From the NCBI GenBank assembly GCA_031425455.1, contig JANPJJ010000052.1:1-7224 (forward strand): a DNA stretch of 7,224 bases, in the 5' to 3' direction. Both the position numbers and the translations under genes were made by a program. How positions within the stretch are numbered: position 1 is the first letter of the stretch; every line of letters begins with the position of its first letter. Below are positions 1 to 6,095 of this stretch, piece by piece. The notes beneath the pieces are model-generated. The model made no database searches and was not told the DNA's origin. It saw only the letters and a list, made by a program, of their open reading frames with translations. This stretch comes from Sandaracinobacteroides sp031425455. Its GTDB lineage: Bacteria > Pseudomonadota > Alphaproteobacteria > Sphingomonadales > Sphingomonadaceae.

Positions 1-3
1 CGC

Positions 4-432
4 TCAGTCGTCGGCGGGGCGGCCCCGGCCGGACTTCACATCACCCCGGTGCTTCTTCGCCTCCAGCCGGCGGGTCTTCGCCCCCAGCCCAGGGCGCGTC
101 GGCCGCCGCCGCTTGGGCGCGACCGAGGCTTCGGCGAGCAGTTCGACAAGCCGCTCGGTCGCATCGCGCCGGTTGGCGAGCTGGGTGCGGAAGCGATCGG
201 CGAAGATCACGATCACGCCCTCGTCGGTCAGCCGGCTGCCCGCCAGCCGCGCCGCGCGCGCCTTCACGCCGTCCGGCAGCGAAGGCGATGCCGCCAGGTC
301 GAAGCGCAGTTGAACGGCAGTCGAGACCTTGTTGACATTCTGCCCCCCCGGCCCCGAAGCGCGGACGAAGCGCAGCAGGATCTCGTCCGCGTGGATCGCC
401 AGCCCCGCTGCGACCGGGATCAACCGGTCCAT
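4..432 (-). CDS. arfB: Peptidyl-tRNA hydrolase ArfB (YaeJ-type ribosome rescue factor)
   Basis: A 142-residue protein, about the usual ArfB length (roughly 140). It carries the class I release-factor hydrolase loop GGQ at residues 29-31 within the stretch RASGPGGQNVNKVSTAV, which is the family hallmark. A linker follows, then a very basic C-terminal tail from about residue 107 (KRRR, KTRR, KKHRG). In known ArfB proteins this tail enters the empty mRNA channel of stalled ribosomes while GGQ hydrolyses the peptidyl-tRNA ester. There is no codon-recognition domain, which separates it from full-length RF1/RF2. The ATG at 430-432 is chosen because the protein then begins MDRLIPV, the expected N-terminus. 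The reading frame stays open far upstream, but only as a shadow of the transporter gene. The start lies inside the end of that gene (13-bp overlap), so translation is probably coupled to it. The stop (TGA) lies at 4-6. Confidence 0.95.
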   Translation of the reverse strand: MDRLIPVAAGLAIHADEILLRFVRASGPGGQNVNKVSTAVQLRFDLAASPSLPDGVKARAARLAGSRLTDEGVIVIFADRFRTQLANRRDATERLVELLAEASVAPKRRRPTRPGLGAKTRRLEAKKHRGDVKSGRGRPADD

Positions 433-1628
433 CGGTGCACGCGCGCCAGCCCGTAAAGCGCAGCCGCCGAGCCGCCGAAACCCACCACCATGCCGATCGC
501 CATCCCGGTCGGGCCATGCGCCGCAAACGGTGCCACCAGTGCACTGACGACCGCGCCGACCGCGAACGAGCCCGACCCGATCAGCGCCGAGATGGCGCCC
601 GAGCGAAGCGGCATGACGCCGAGCGCGAGCGCCGAGCTGTTCGCGCCGACGAAGCCGAAACTGCCGAGGCTGAGGAACAGGAACAGGATCGTCACCGGCA
701 TCGAGCCGAACCCGGCGAGCGCAACCAGGAGGAGGACAATCGCAAAGCCGAGCGCCAGCAGCACCGCCATCCGGGCGATCGCGGCCGGACCATGACGTTT
801 CAGCAGGCGCCGGTTCAGCTGGGTGGCGAGGATAAGCCCTGCCGCATTCACGGCGAAGATCCAGCCGAATGCAGCCGGGCTCTGGCCGAAATGCTCCATG
901 AAGAGCGCCGGCGAAGCGGCGATATAGGTGAAAAGCGCCGCCCCGTTCAGCGCCCCGGCCAGCACGAACCCCAGCACGCGCCGGTCGGCAAGCGCAGCGC
1001 CGTAGCTTTGCAGCGAGGTCTCGCTCGCGGCCTGTTCCGCCGTGGCGGCGCTGCGGCTTTCGGGAAGCCCGAAGAACACCGCCGCCCCCGATATCAGGCC
1101 GAACAGGGCGAGCGCGTAGAAGATCGATTGCCAGCCGAGCGTCTCCAGCATCACCACGCCGAGGCTGGGGGCGAGCATCGGGGCAACGCCAAGCACGAGG
1201 AACGTGAGGCTGAACAGCCGGGCGGACTCGGTCGTGTCGAACTTGTCGCGGATGACCGCGCGCACGATGACGACGCCGGCGCAGGCGCCCAGCGCCTGCA
1301 CGAACCGGCCCACCGCCAGCAGCTCGATGCTCGGCGCCAGCGCCAGCGCCAGCGAAGCCAGCGTATAGATGAAGGCGCCGGCGAGTAGCGGTGGGCGCCG
1401 GCCGATCCGGTCCGACAGCGGGCCGAACCCCAGCTGGCCGATCGCCATCCCGGCAAAGAAGGCCGACATGGTGATCTGCGCGGCGGCCACCGAAGCGCCG
1501 AAATGCGCGGCGATCGCGGGGATCGCGGGCAGGTAGAGATCGATCGAAATCGCGCCGAACGCAGTCAGCGAGCCGAGCAGCAGGATGAGGCCGAGCGAAG
1601 GCTTGGGCGTATCTGTTCGTGCGTGCAT
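420..1628 (-). CDS. Bcr/CflA-family MFS drug efflux transporter
   Basis: A 402-residue inner-membrane protein with about twelve hydrophobic segments, typical of the DHA1 (Bcr/CflA) group of proton-coupled drug antiporters. MFS motif A is clear at residues 64-78 (GQLGFGPLSDRIGRR). The motif B region runs over about 107-128 and has R108 and the VRAVIRD stretch. Motif C lies around 147-159 (GVAPMLAPSLGVV) and marks antiporters. TM1 has the IDLYLPA segment with D30, common in Bcr proteins. A short charged central loop (about 191-218) separates the halves. Bcr relatives export bicyclomycin, chloramphenicol, sulfonamides or small peptides; the substrate here cannot be told. The ATG at 1626-1628 gives a short hydrophilic start before TM1. 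The only Shine-Dalgarno-like sequence, AGGCGG, is buried in an inverted repeat described separately. The gene is upstream of, and overlaps, arfB. Confidence 0.92.
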   Translation of the reverse strand: MHARTDTPKPSLGLILLLGSLTAFGAISIDLYLPAIPAIAAHFGASVAAAQITMSAFFAGMAIGQLGFGPLSDRIGRRPPLLAGAFIYTLASLALALAPSIELLAVGRFVQALGACAGVVIVRAVIRDKFDTTESARLFSLTFLVLGVAPMLAPSLGVVMLETLGWQSIFYALALFGLISGAAVFFGLPESRSAATAEQAASETSLQSYGAALADRRVLGFVLAGALNGAALFTYIAASPALFMEHFGQSPAAFGWIFAVNAAGLILATQLNRRLLKRHGPAAIARMAVLLALGFAIVLLLVALAGFGSMPVTILFLFLSLGSFGFVGANSSALALGVMPLRSGAISALIGSGSFAVGAVVSALVAPFAAHGPTGMAIGMVVGFGGSAAALYGLARVHRWTG

Positions 1629-1631
1629 GGG

Positions 1632-1676
1632 GCCGCCTAGCAGGTGTGTCCGCCCTTGGCACCTGCCCGAGGCGGC
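1632..1676 (-). promoter_or_regulatory. Two-part inverted repeat in the leader of the MFS gene, covering its ribosome binding site
   Basis: Two nested perfect 7-bp arms are seen. The outer pair is GCCGCCT at 1632-1638 with AGGCGGC at 1670-1676. The inner pair is GCAGGTG at 1640-1646 with CACCTGC at 1660-1666. A 13-nt loop lies between, and a 1-nt versus 3-nt internal bulge separates the two stems. Read as minus-strand RNA, the 3' outer arm contains AGGCGG, the only plausible Shine-Dalgarno sequence, and the arm ends 3 nt before the transporter ATG. The structure could hide the ribosome binding site, or at DNA level it could be a repressor operator. There is no U-tract, so it does not look like an intrinsic terminator. 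The function is inferred. Confidence 0.55.
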
Positions 1677-1728
1677 GGTAACGGGACCCCCGGATGTAAA
1701 CAGGCGAGGATCAGCCGATGCGACATTT

Positions 1729-1744
1729 GGCCCGAATTCCGGCC
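1729..1744. promoter_or_regulatory. 16-bp near-palindrome just upstream of pssD
   Basis: GGCCCG at 1729-1734 and CCGGCC at 1739-1744 flank a central AATT, giving ten of twelve arm bases paired around the centre (one mismatched pair). It ends 8 bp before the GTG start of pssD, where a Shine-Dalgarno sequence would be expected and none is seen. It could be an operator half-site pair or a chance dyad in GC-rich DNA; confidence is low. Confidence 0.25.
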
Positions 1745-1752
1745 CACCCCCG

Positions 1753-2226
1753 GTGATCCGCGTTCTGGCGATCAGCTCGACCGGCGGGCACTGGGTGCAG
1801 CTGTTGCGCTGCGCCCCGGCGTGGGACGGGTGCGAGGTGCATTATGCGACATCGACCGGCGACTTTCGGGCGCGGGTGGCCGAGCTTGCGGCCGGGCGCG
1901 GGCAGGCGGCGCCGGGCTATCATGTCTTCACCGATGCCAACCGCTGGCAGAAGGCGCGGCTGGTGCGGCAGATGCTGGAGGTGGGGGCGATCCTGCTGAA
2001 GGTCCGGCCCGACGTGATCATCACCACCGGCGCTTCGGCCGGCTACTTCGCGGTCCGCGCCGGTCGGCTGCTGGGCGCACGCACCTGCTGGCTGGACAGC
2101 ATCGCCAACGCCGAGGAGCTGAGCCTGTCCGGCGCGAAGGCCGGGCCTCACGCCGACCTGTGGCTGACGCAGTGGCCGGAACTGGCGCGGGCTGGCGGGC
2201 CCATGTTCCGCGGTGCGGTCCTTTGA
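1753..2226 (+). CDS. pssD: PssD/Alg14-type glycosyltransferase subunit (exopolysaccharide assembly)
   Basis: A 157-residue protein matching the Alg14/PssD family in length and layout. The N-terminus reads VIRVLAISSTGGHW, with the SxGGH nucleotide-fold loop at residues 9-13. The family core is easily read: PDVIITTGASAGYFA at about 86-100, then WLDSIANAEELSLSG at 113-127, then ADLWLTQWPELA at 134-145. In known systems PssD (like yeast Alg14) anchors at the inner membrane and recruits the catalytic PssE/Alg13 subunit. The pair transfers a sugar, glucuronic acid in Rhizobium PssDE, to a polyprenyl-linked intermediate. The GTG at 1753 is chosen because the conserved fold starts there; the open frame continues upstream but that part has no family match and runs over the transporter leader. 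No good Shine-Dalgarno sequence is visible. It directly precedes pssE. The sugar specificity is unknown. Confidence 0.88.
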   Translation: MIRVLAISSTGGHWVQLLRCAPAWDGCEVHYATSTGDFRARVAELAAGRGQAAPGYHVFTDANRWQKARLVRQMLEVGAILLKVRPDVIITTGASAGYFAVRAGRLLGARTCWLDSIANAEELSLSGAKAGPHADLWLTQWPELARAGGPMFRGAVL

Positions 2227-2717
2227 TCTTCCTTACCATCGGTACGCAGGAACCATTCGACCGGCTGGTCCGCGCGGTCGATGCCTGGGCGGCCACGCAC
2301 GAGACGCCCGTGTTCGGCCAGCTCGGCGCGCTGAAGCCCGACAGTCATCGCCCGGCCCATTTCCCCTGGGCGCAGTTCGTCCACGCCGACGAGTATCAGG
2401 CCCGGCTCGACGCCTGCGATATGCTGGTGGCGCATGCCGGCATGGGGTCGATCATCTCGGCGCTCAGCTGGGGCAAGCCCATTCTCATCATGCCGCGCCG
2501 CGCTTCGCTGGGGGAACATCGCAACGAGCACCAGCTGGCGACGGCGGAGAAGTTTGGCGCCCGGCCCGGGGTGCATGTGGCGTGGGACGAAGCCGAGGTG
2601 GCGCCGCTGCTGGACCGGCTGCTGGCAGCGCGCGGCACCGGGGCAAGCGGGCTGGCGCCCGAGGCCTCGCAAGAGCTGGTCGCGGCTCTGCGGGCGTTCA
2701 TCGCCGGTACGGCCTGA
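2223..2717 (+). CDS. pssE: PssE/Alg13-type glycosyltransferase catalytic subunit
   Basis: A 164-residue protein equal to the C-terminal nucleotide-sugar domain of GT28 enzymes (Alg13/PssE family). It starts IFLTIGTQEPFDRLV, the typical N-terminus. The donor-binding region at about 67-108 reads MLVAHAGMGSIISALSWGKP followed by ILIMPRRASLGEHRNEHQ. In MurG-like folds these are the loop and helix that hold the UDP-sugar. It should act as a soluble catalytic partner bound to PssD at the cytoplasmic face of the inner membrane. The start is a TTG at 2223-2225 whose last two bases are the first two of the pssD TGA stop, a TTGA overlap. No in-frame ATG or GTG lies near the conserved N-terminus, so TTG is the best choice, and coupling to pssD translation is likely. 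No other polysaccharide genes lie in this window. Confidence 0.88.
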   Translation: MIFLTIGTQEPFDRLVRAVDAWAATHETPVFGQLGALKPDSHRPAHFPWAQFVHADEYQARLDACDMLVAHAGMGSIISALSWGKPILIMPRRASLGEHRNEHQLATAEKFGARPGVHVAWDEAEVAPLLDRLLAARGTGASGLAPEASQELVAALRAFIAGTA

Positions 2718-2732
2718 CCTCCGCGCCGCTGT

Positions 2733-2746
2733 GCCTCATGCGAGGC
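2733..2746. repeat. Small dyad between pssE and the Mo-hydroxylase gene
   Basis: GCCTC at 2733-2737 and GAGGC at 2742-2746 flank a 4-nt loop (ATGC) in the 68-bp gap after pssE. The stem is only 5 bp and no T-run follows, so it is at best a weak or factor-assisted stop for the pssDE transcript. No clear promoter was recognised in the rest of this gap. Confidence 0.2.
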
Positions 2747-2785
2747 CGCTGTTCAGCCGCCGCGCCACCGTGCTAGGAACTGCCG

Positions 2786-5038
2786 ATGTTGCAACGCACC
2801 CCCGCGAACCCGGGCCCCGAACACGCCGGCGGCAAGTCCGGTCTGTCGCGCTTCGTGCCGTCGCGCCGGGGTTTCCTGATCGGTTCGGGCGCCGCCATCG
2901 GCCTCATCGTCGGCTATGCGCTCTGGCCGCGTCGCTGGCCCGGGGCGTGGGAACCGGCCGACGGCGAGACGCTGCTCGGCCCCTGGATCAAGATCGGCAC
3001 CGACGGCCGGGTCGTCGTTGCCGTGCCGCAAGCCGAGATGGGGCAGGGCGTGATGTCGGGCTTCGCCCAGATCGTCGCGACCGAGCTCGGCGCCAACTGG
3101 GGCATGATGGGCGTGGAGCCTGCGCCCTGGCACCCGGCTTATGCGCAGGTCGGCATGGCAACGAGCGGCGCGGCCGGGCTGCCGCCAATGGTGCGGGGGC
3201 TGGCCGGCTCCATCGGCGAACAGGGCATCCGCCGGGTGAACCTCCACCTCACCGGCGGCAGCAGCTCGATCAAGAACTATCACGATATCCTGCGCGCCGC
3301 CGCCGCCGAGGCGCGCGCCCGGCTGGTGGGGGCCGCTGCCACCGCGTGGGGCGTGGCCGCCGACGAGATCGACACCAGGCAGCATTTCGTCGTCTACAAG
3401 GCGAACCGAATGGCGTTCGCCGATGCGGCGAAGCGGATCGACCCCGAAGCCGAACCGGCCGAGGCCCCGCTCCGAGCGCTGGCCCCGGCACAGCCGATGC
3501 CCCGGATCGACCTTCCGCCCAAGGTGGACGGCAGCGCCCGGTTCGGCGCCGATGTCCGGATTCCGAACCTGCGCTTCGCTGCGATCCGTCATGGGCCGGC
3601 GGGCGACGGCAAGCTGGTCAGCGCGGTGGCCCCGCCCGGCGTGAAACTGGTAAAGGGCCCGAATTGGGTTGCCACCGTTGCCGTGACCAGCTGGGAGGCG
3701 AAGCGCGCGCTTGATCAGGTGAAGGCGAGCTTTGCCACCTCCGGGCGCAAGGCGGGCCCGTGGATCGAGCAGGAACTGGCAAAAGCCGCGGCGGGCACCG
3801 GCGGCGAGGCCATCGTCGAAGCAGGCGACGTCGAGGCCGGGCTTGGCGCCAACCCCGTCGTGGCGGATTATTCGCTGCCGTTCCTGGCCCATGTCTGCAT
3901 GGAGCCGATGACGGCAACCGCGCGGATCGCCGACGGCATGGCCGAAGTCTGGGGCCCCACGCAATCGCTGACGCTGGCGCACTGGCGGGTCGCGGACGCG
4001 CTGGGGCTGGAGAGCGACGCCGTCGTCATCCACCCGACGCTGCTGGGCGGCGGCTTCGGGCGCAAGGCGGAGGCCGATCACCTGGTCCAGGCCGCGCTGA
4101 TCGCGAAGGCCGTGGGACAGCCTGTGCAGCTGAACTGGAGCCGCGAGGAGGATATCGGATCGGATCGCTTCCGCCCGCCGGTGCACGCCCGGCTGCGTGG
4201 CCAGGTGGGCGCGGATCGCACCATTGCCGCCTGGGATGCGCGGATCGCAGCCCCCTCGCCCGGCAACAGCTTCATGGGGCGCAACCTGCCCGTGCTGGCG
4301 TCCGACGAGGACAAGCCGAACGCCCAGGCGATCGAGGGCGCCGATGAAATCCCCTATGCCGTGGGGGCCTTCCGGGCGGTCCATATCCCGATGGCACAGC
4401 CCGTCCCGCTGGGGTTTTGGCGGTCGGTCGGCCACAGTTTCACCGGCTTCATCGTGGAAAGCTTCGTCGACGAGCTGGCCGAGGCCGCCGCGGCGGACCC
4501 GCTCTCGTTCCGCCTGGGGCTGCTGGCAGACAAGTCGCGCCACGCCGCCGTGTTGAAGGCGGCGGCAGAAGCCGGTCGCTGGGGCGATGCTTCGCCGAAG
4601 GGGTTCGGGCGCGGAATCGCGCTGCACGAAAGCTTCGGTTCGATCGCAGCGGTGGTGATCGAGGCCGGCGTGGTGAACGGCCAGGTCCGGGTCAGCGAGC
4701 TTGCGAGCGCCATCGACTGCGGCCGGGCGGTGGTGCCGGACTCGGTCCGCGCCCAGCTGGAGGGCGCGGCCATCATGGGCCTGTCGGCGGCGATCGGCGA
4801 AGCCGTAACCTTTGCCGAGGGCGAGGCAGTGCAGCGCAACTTCGACAGCTATCCGGTGCTCCGCCTGGCCGGCTCGCCGGCGCGGCTGGTGACGGTGATC
4901 GTGAACTCGGGCGAAGCGCTCGGCGGGGTCGGCGAACCGGGCCTGCCGCCGGTCGCCCCGGCGCTCGCCAACGCGCTGTTCGCCGCCACCGGCAAGCGCG
5001 CCCGCAGCCTGCCGCTTGCTGCCACCTATTCTGCCTAG
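2786..5038 (+). CDS. Molybdopterin-binding large subunit of a xanthine-dehydrogenase-family hydroxylase (isoquinoline 1-oxidoreductase beta type)
   Basis: A 750-residue protein, the usual length of IorB-like large subunits. A twin-arginine stretch SRRGFLIG (26-33) is followed by a hydrophobic segment to about residue 47, suggesting Tat export, although no clear AxA cleavage site follows. The N-terminal domain has EMGQGVMSGFAQIVATELG (84-102). The Mo-cofactor regions show HVCMEPM (369-375), GGGFGRKAEADHLVQA (421-436) and GFWRSVGHSFTGFIVESFVD (543-562). Near the C-terminus, GVGEPGLPPVAPALANA carries the presumed catalytic glutamate E717. Relatives hydroxylate N-heterocycles or oxidise aldehydes at a Mo(MCD) centre, passing electrons to a separate 2Fe-2S subunit and often a cytochrome. 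Neither partner gene is in this window. The ATG at 2786 has an AGGA seven bases upstream. hemH starts one base after its stop. The substrate is unknown. Confidence 0.9.
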   Translation: MLQRTPANPGPEHAGGKSGLSRFVPSRRGFLIGSGAAIGLIVGYALWPRRWPGAWEPADGETLLGPWIKIGTDGRVVVAVPQAEMGQGVMSGFAQIVATELGANWGMMGVEPAPWHPAYAQVGMATSGAAGLPPMVRGLAGSIGEQGIRRVNLHLTGGSSSIKNYHDILRAAAAEARARLVGAAATAWGVAADEIDTRQHFVVYKANRMAFADAAKRIDPEAEPAEAPLRALAPAQPMPRIDLPPKVDGSARFGADVRIPNLRFAAIRHGPAGDGKLVSAVAPPGVKLVKGPNWVATVAVTSWEAKRALDQVKASFATSGRKAGPWIEQELAKAAAGTGGEAIVEAGDVEAGLGANPVVADYSLPFLAHVCMEPMTATARIADGMAEVWGPTQSLTLAHWRVADALGLESDAVVIHPTLLGGGFGRKAEADHLVQAALIAKAVGQPVQLNWSREEDIGSDRFRPPVHARLRGQVGADRTIAAWDARIAAPSPGNSFMGRNLPVLASDEDKPNAQAIEGADEIPYAVGAFRAVHIPMAQPVPLGFWRSVGHSFTGFIVESFVDELAEAAAADPLSFRLGLLADKSRHAAVLKAAAEAGRWGDASPKGFGRGIALHESFGSIAAVVIEAGVVNGQVRVSELASAIDCGRAVVPDSVRAQLEGAAIMGLSAAIGEAVTFAEGEAVQRNFDSYPVLRLAGSPARLVTVIVNSGEALGGVGEPGLPPVAPALANALFAATGKRARSLPLAATYSA

Positions 5039-5039
5039 A

Positions 5040-6062
5040 ATGCAGCTGCCCGTGGAACACCCGCCCGTCCGGACGGGCAAGGTCGGGCTGTTGCTCGTGA
5101 ATCTCGGCTCGCCCGACGCGCCCGAGGTGCCCGCGGTCCGGCGTTATCTGGAGCAGTTCCTGTCGGACCGGCGCGTGGTGGAAATCCCGCCCCTGCTGTG
5201 GCAGCCGATCCTGAAACTGGTGATCCTGAACACCCGGCCCAAAACCACGGCGGCCAACTATGCCAAGATCTGGGACACGGCGGCGAACGACAGCCCGCTG
5301 AGGGTGATCACCAAGGCGCAGACCGAAGCCCTGAAGCACGCCTTCGGCCCGCAGCTGACGGTCGACTATGCGATGCGCTATGGTCATCCGGCGATCGAGC
5401 CGCGACTGAAGGCGATGAAGGAGGCCGGCTGCGACCGCATCCTGGTGGCGCCGCTTTACCCGCAATATTCCGGCGCCACGACGGGGAGCGTGCTGGAGGA
5501 AGTGTTCCGCGTGCTCGGCACCATGCGCTGGATGCCCGCGATCCGGACGCTGCCGCCCTATCACGATCATCCCGCGCACATCGCGGCCTTGAAAAGCTCG
5601 CTGGAAGCCTCGCTGGCCAAGCTGACCTTCGAGCCGGAACGCATCGTGCTCAGCTTTCACGGCATGCCGCGCCGCACGCTGGAGATGGGCGACCCCTATC
5701 ATTGCCAGTGCCAGAAGACTGCGCGGCTGCTGCGCGAAGCGATGGGCATGGACGAGACCCGGATGCCGATTGCGTTCCAGTCGCTGTTCGGCCGGGCCGA
5801 GTGGCTGAAACCCTATACCCAGCCGCTGCTGGAGGAGATGGCGGCGGCCGGCGTGCGCAAGGTCGCCGTCCTGATGCCCGGCTTCTCGGCGGATTGCATC
5901 GAGACGCTGGAAGAGATCGCCGAGGAAGCCCGCGACGCGTTTCTGGCCGCGGGCGGCACTGGCTATGCGGCGCTGCCCTGCCTCAACGCATCGGACGAGG
6001 GGATCGAGATGCTGCGCAGCATCATCGGGGAAGCGCTTGCGGGCTGGGGGGCGCCCGGCTAG
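5040..6062 (+). CDS. hemH: Ferrochelatase (protoporphyrin/coproporphyrin ferrochelatase)
   Basis: A 340-residue enzyme that inserts Fe2+ into the porphyrin ring at the last steps of haem synthesis. The N-terminus reads GKVGLLLVNLGSPDAPEVPA (13-32), the typical opening strand. The porphyrin-side segment APLYPQYSGATTGS lies at 137-150. The ferrochelatase signature LSFHGMPRRTLEMGDPY (204-220) holds the metal-binding histidine H207, and GFSADCIETLEEI (281-293) holds the conserved glutamate E288. Cysteines C222 and C224 form a CxC, and C286 and C314 are also present; whether any Fe-S cluster exists cannot be judged here. The ATG at 5040 is chosen over an upstream in-frame TTG (5016) because the family match starts after it. 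It has no clear Shine-Dalgarno sequence and sits one base after the TAG of the Mo-hydroxylase gene, so reinitiation or coupling is likely. phaB follows after 33 bp. Confidence 0.96.
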   Translation: MQLPVEHPPVRTGKVGLLLVNLGSPDAPEVPAVRRYLEQFLSDRRVVEIPPLLWQPILKLVILNTRPKTTAANYAKIWDTAANDSPLRVITKAQTEALKHAFGPQLTVDYAMRYGHPAIEPRLKAMKEAGCDRILVAPLYPQYSGATTGSVLEEVFRVLGTMRWMPAIRTLPPYHDHPAHIAALKSSLEASLAKLTFEPERIVLSFHGMPRRTLEMGDPYHCQCQKTARLLREAMGMDETRMPIAFQSLFGRAEWLKPYTQPLLEEMAAAGVRKVAVLMPGFSADCIETLEEIAEEARDAFLAAGGTGYAALPCLNASDEGIEMLRSIIGEALAGWGAPG

Positions 6063-6079
6063 CTTCGCAACCTCAATCT

Positions 6080-6092
6080 GGGGAGAGCGAGG
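6080..6092 (+). promoter_or_regulatory. Ribosome binding site of phaB
   Basis: A purine-rich stretch with GGGGAGAG at 6080-6087 ends 8 bases before the ATG, and a second GAGG follows at 6089-6092. This is the strongest Shine-Dalgarno sequence in the window. It fixes the phaB start at 6096 and suggests that phaB is translated well independently of hemH. Confidence 0.75.
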
Positions 6093-6095
6093 CAC

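Noticed and set aside
433..1662. N-terminal extension of the arfB frame through the whole transporter gene
   Set aside because: Only the last 142 codons match a family; the rest is an alternative frame of the MFS gene. It is not a fusion.
1657..1672. Possible sigma-54 site starting TGGCAC
   Set aside because: The -24 half fits but the TTGC half at -12 is missing.
1656..1684. Possible sigma-70 promoter, TTGGCA with TAACGG 17 bp downstream, ahead of pssD
   Set aside because: The -10 element is poor and the -35 element falls inside the transporter leader dyad, so the match is not persuasive.
2753..5080. Long minus-strand open frame (775 codons) opposite the Mo-hydroxylase gene
   Set aside because: It has no recognisable domain, is rich in Arg/Gly/His, and lies exactly antisense to a gene with clear family motifs. 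It is a GC-rich shadow.
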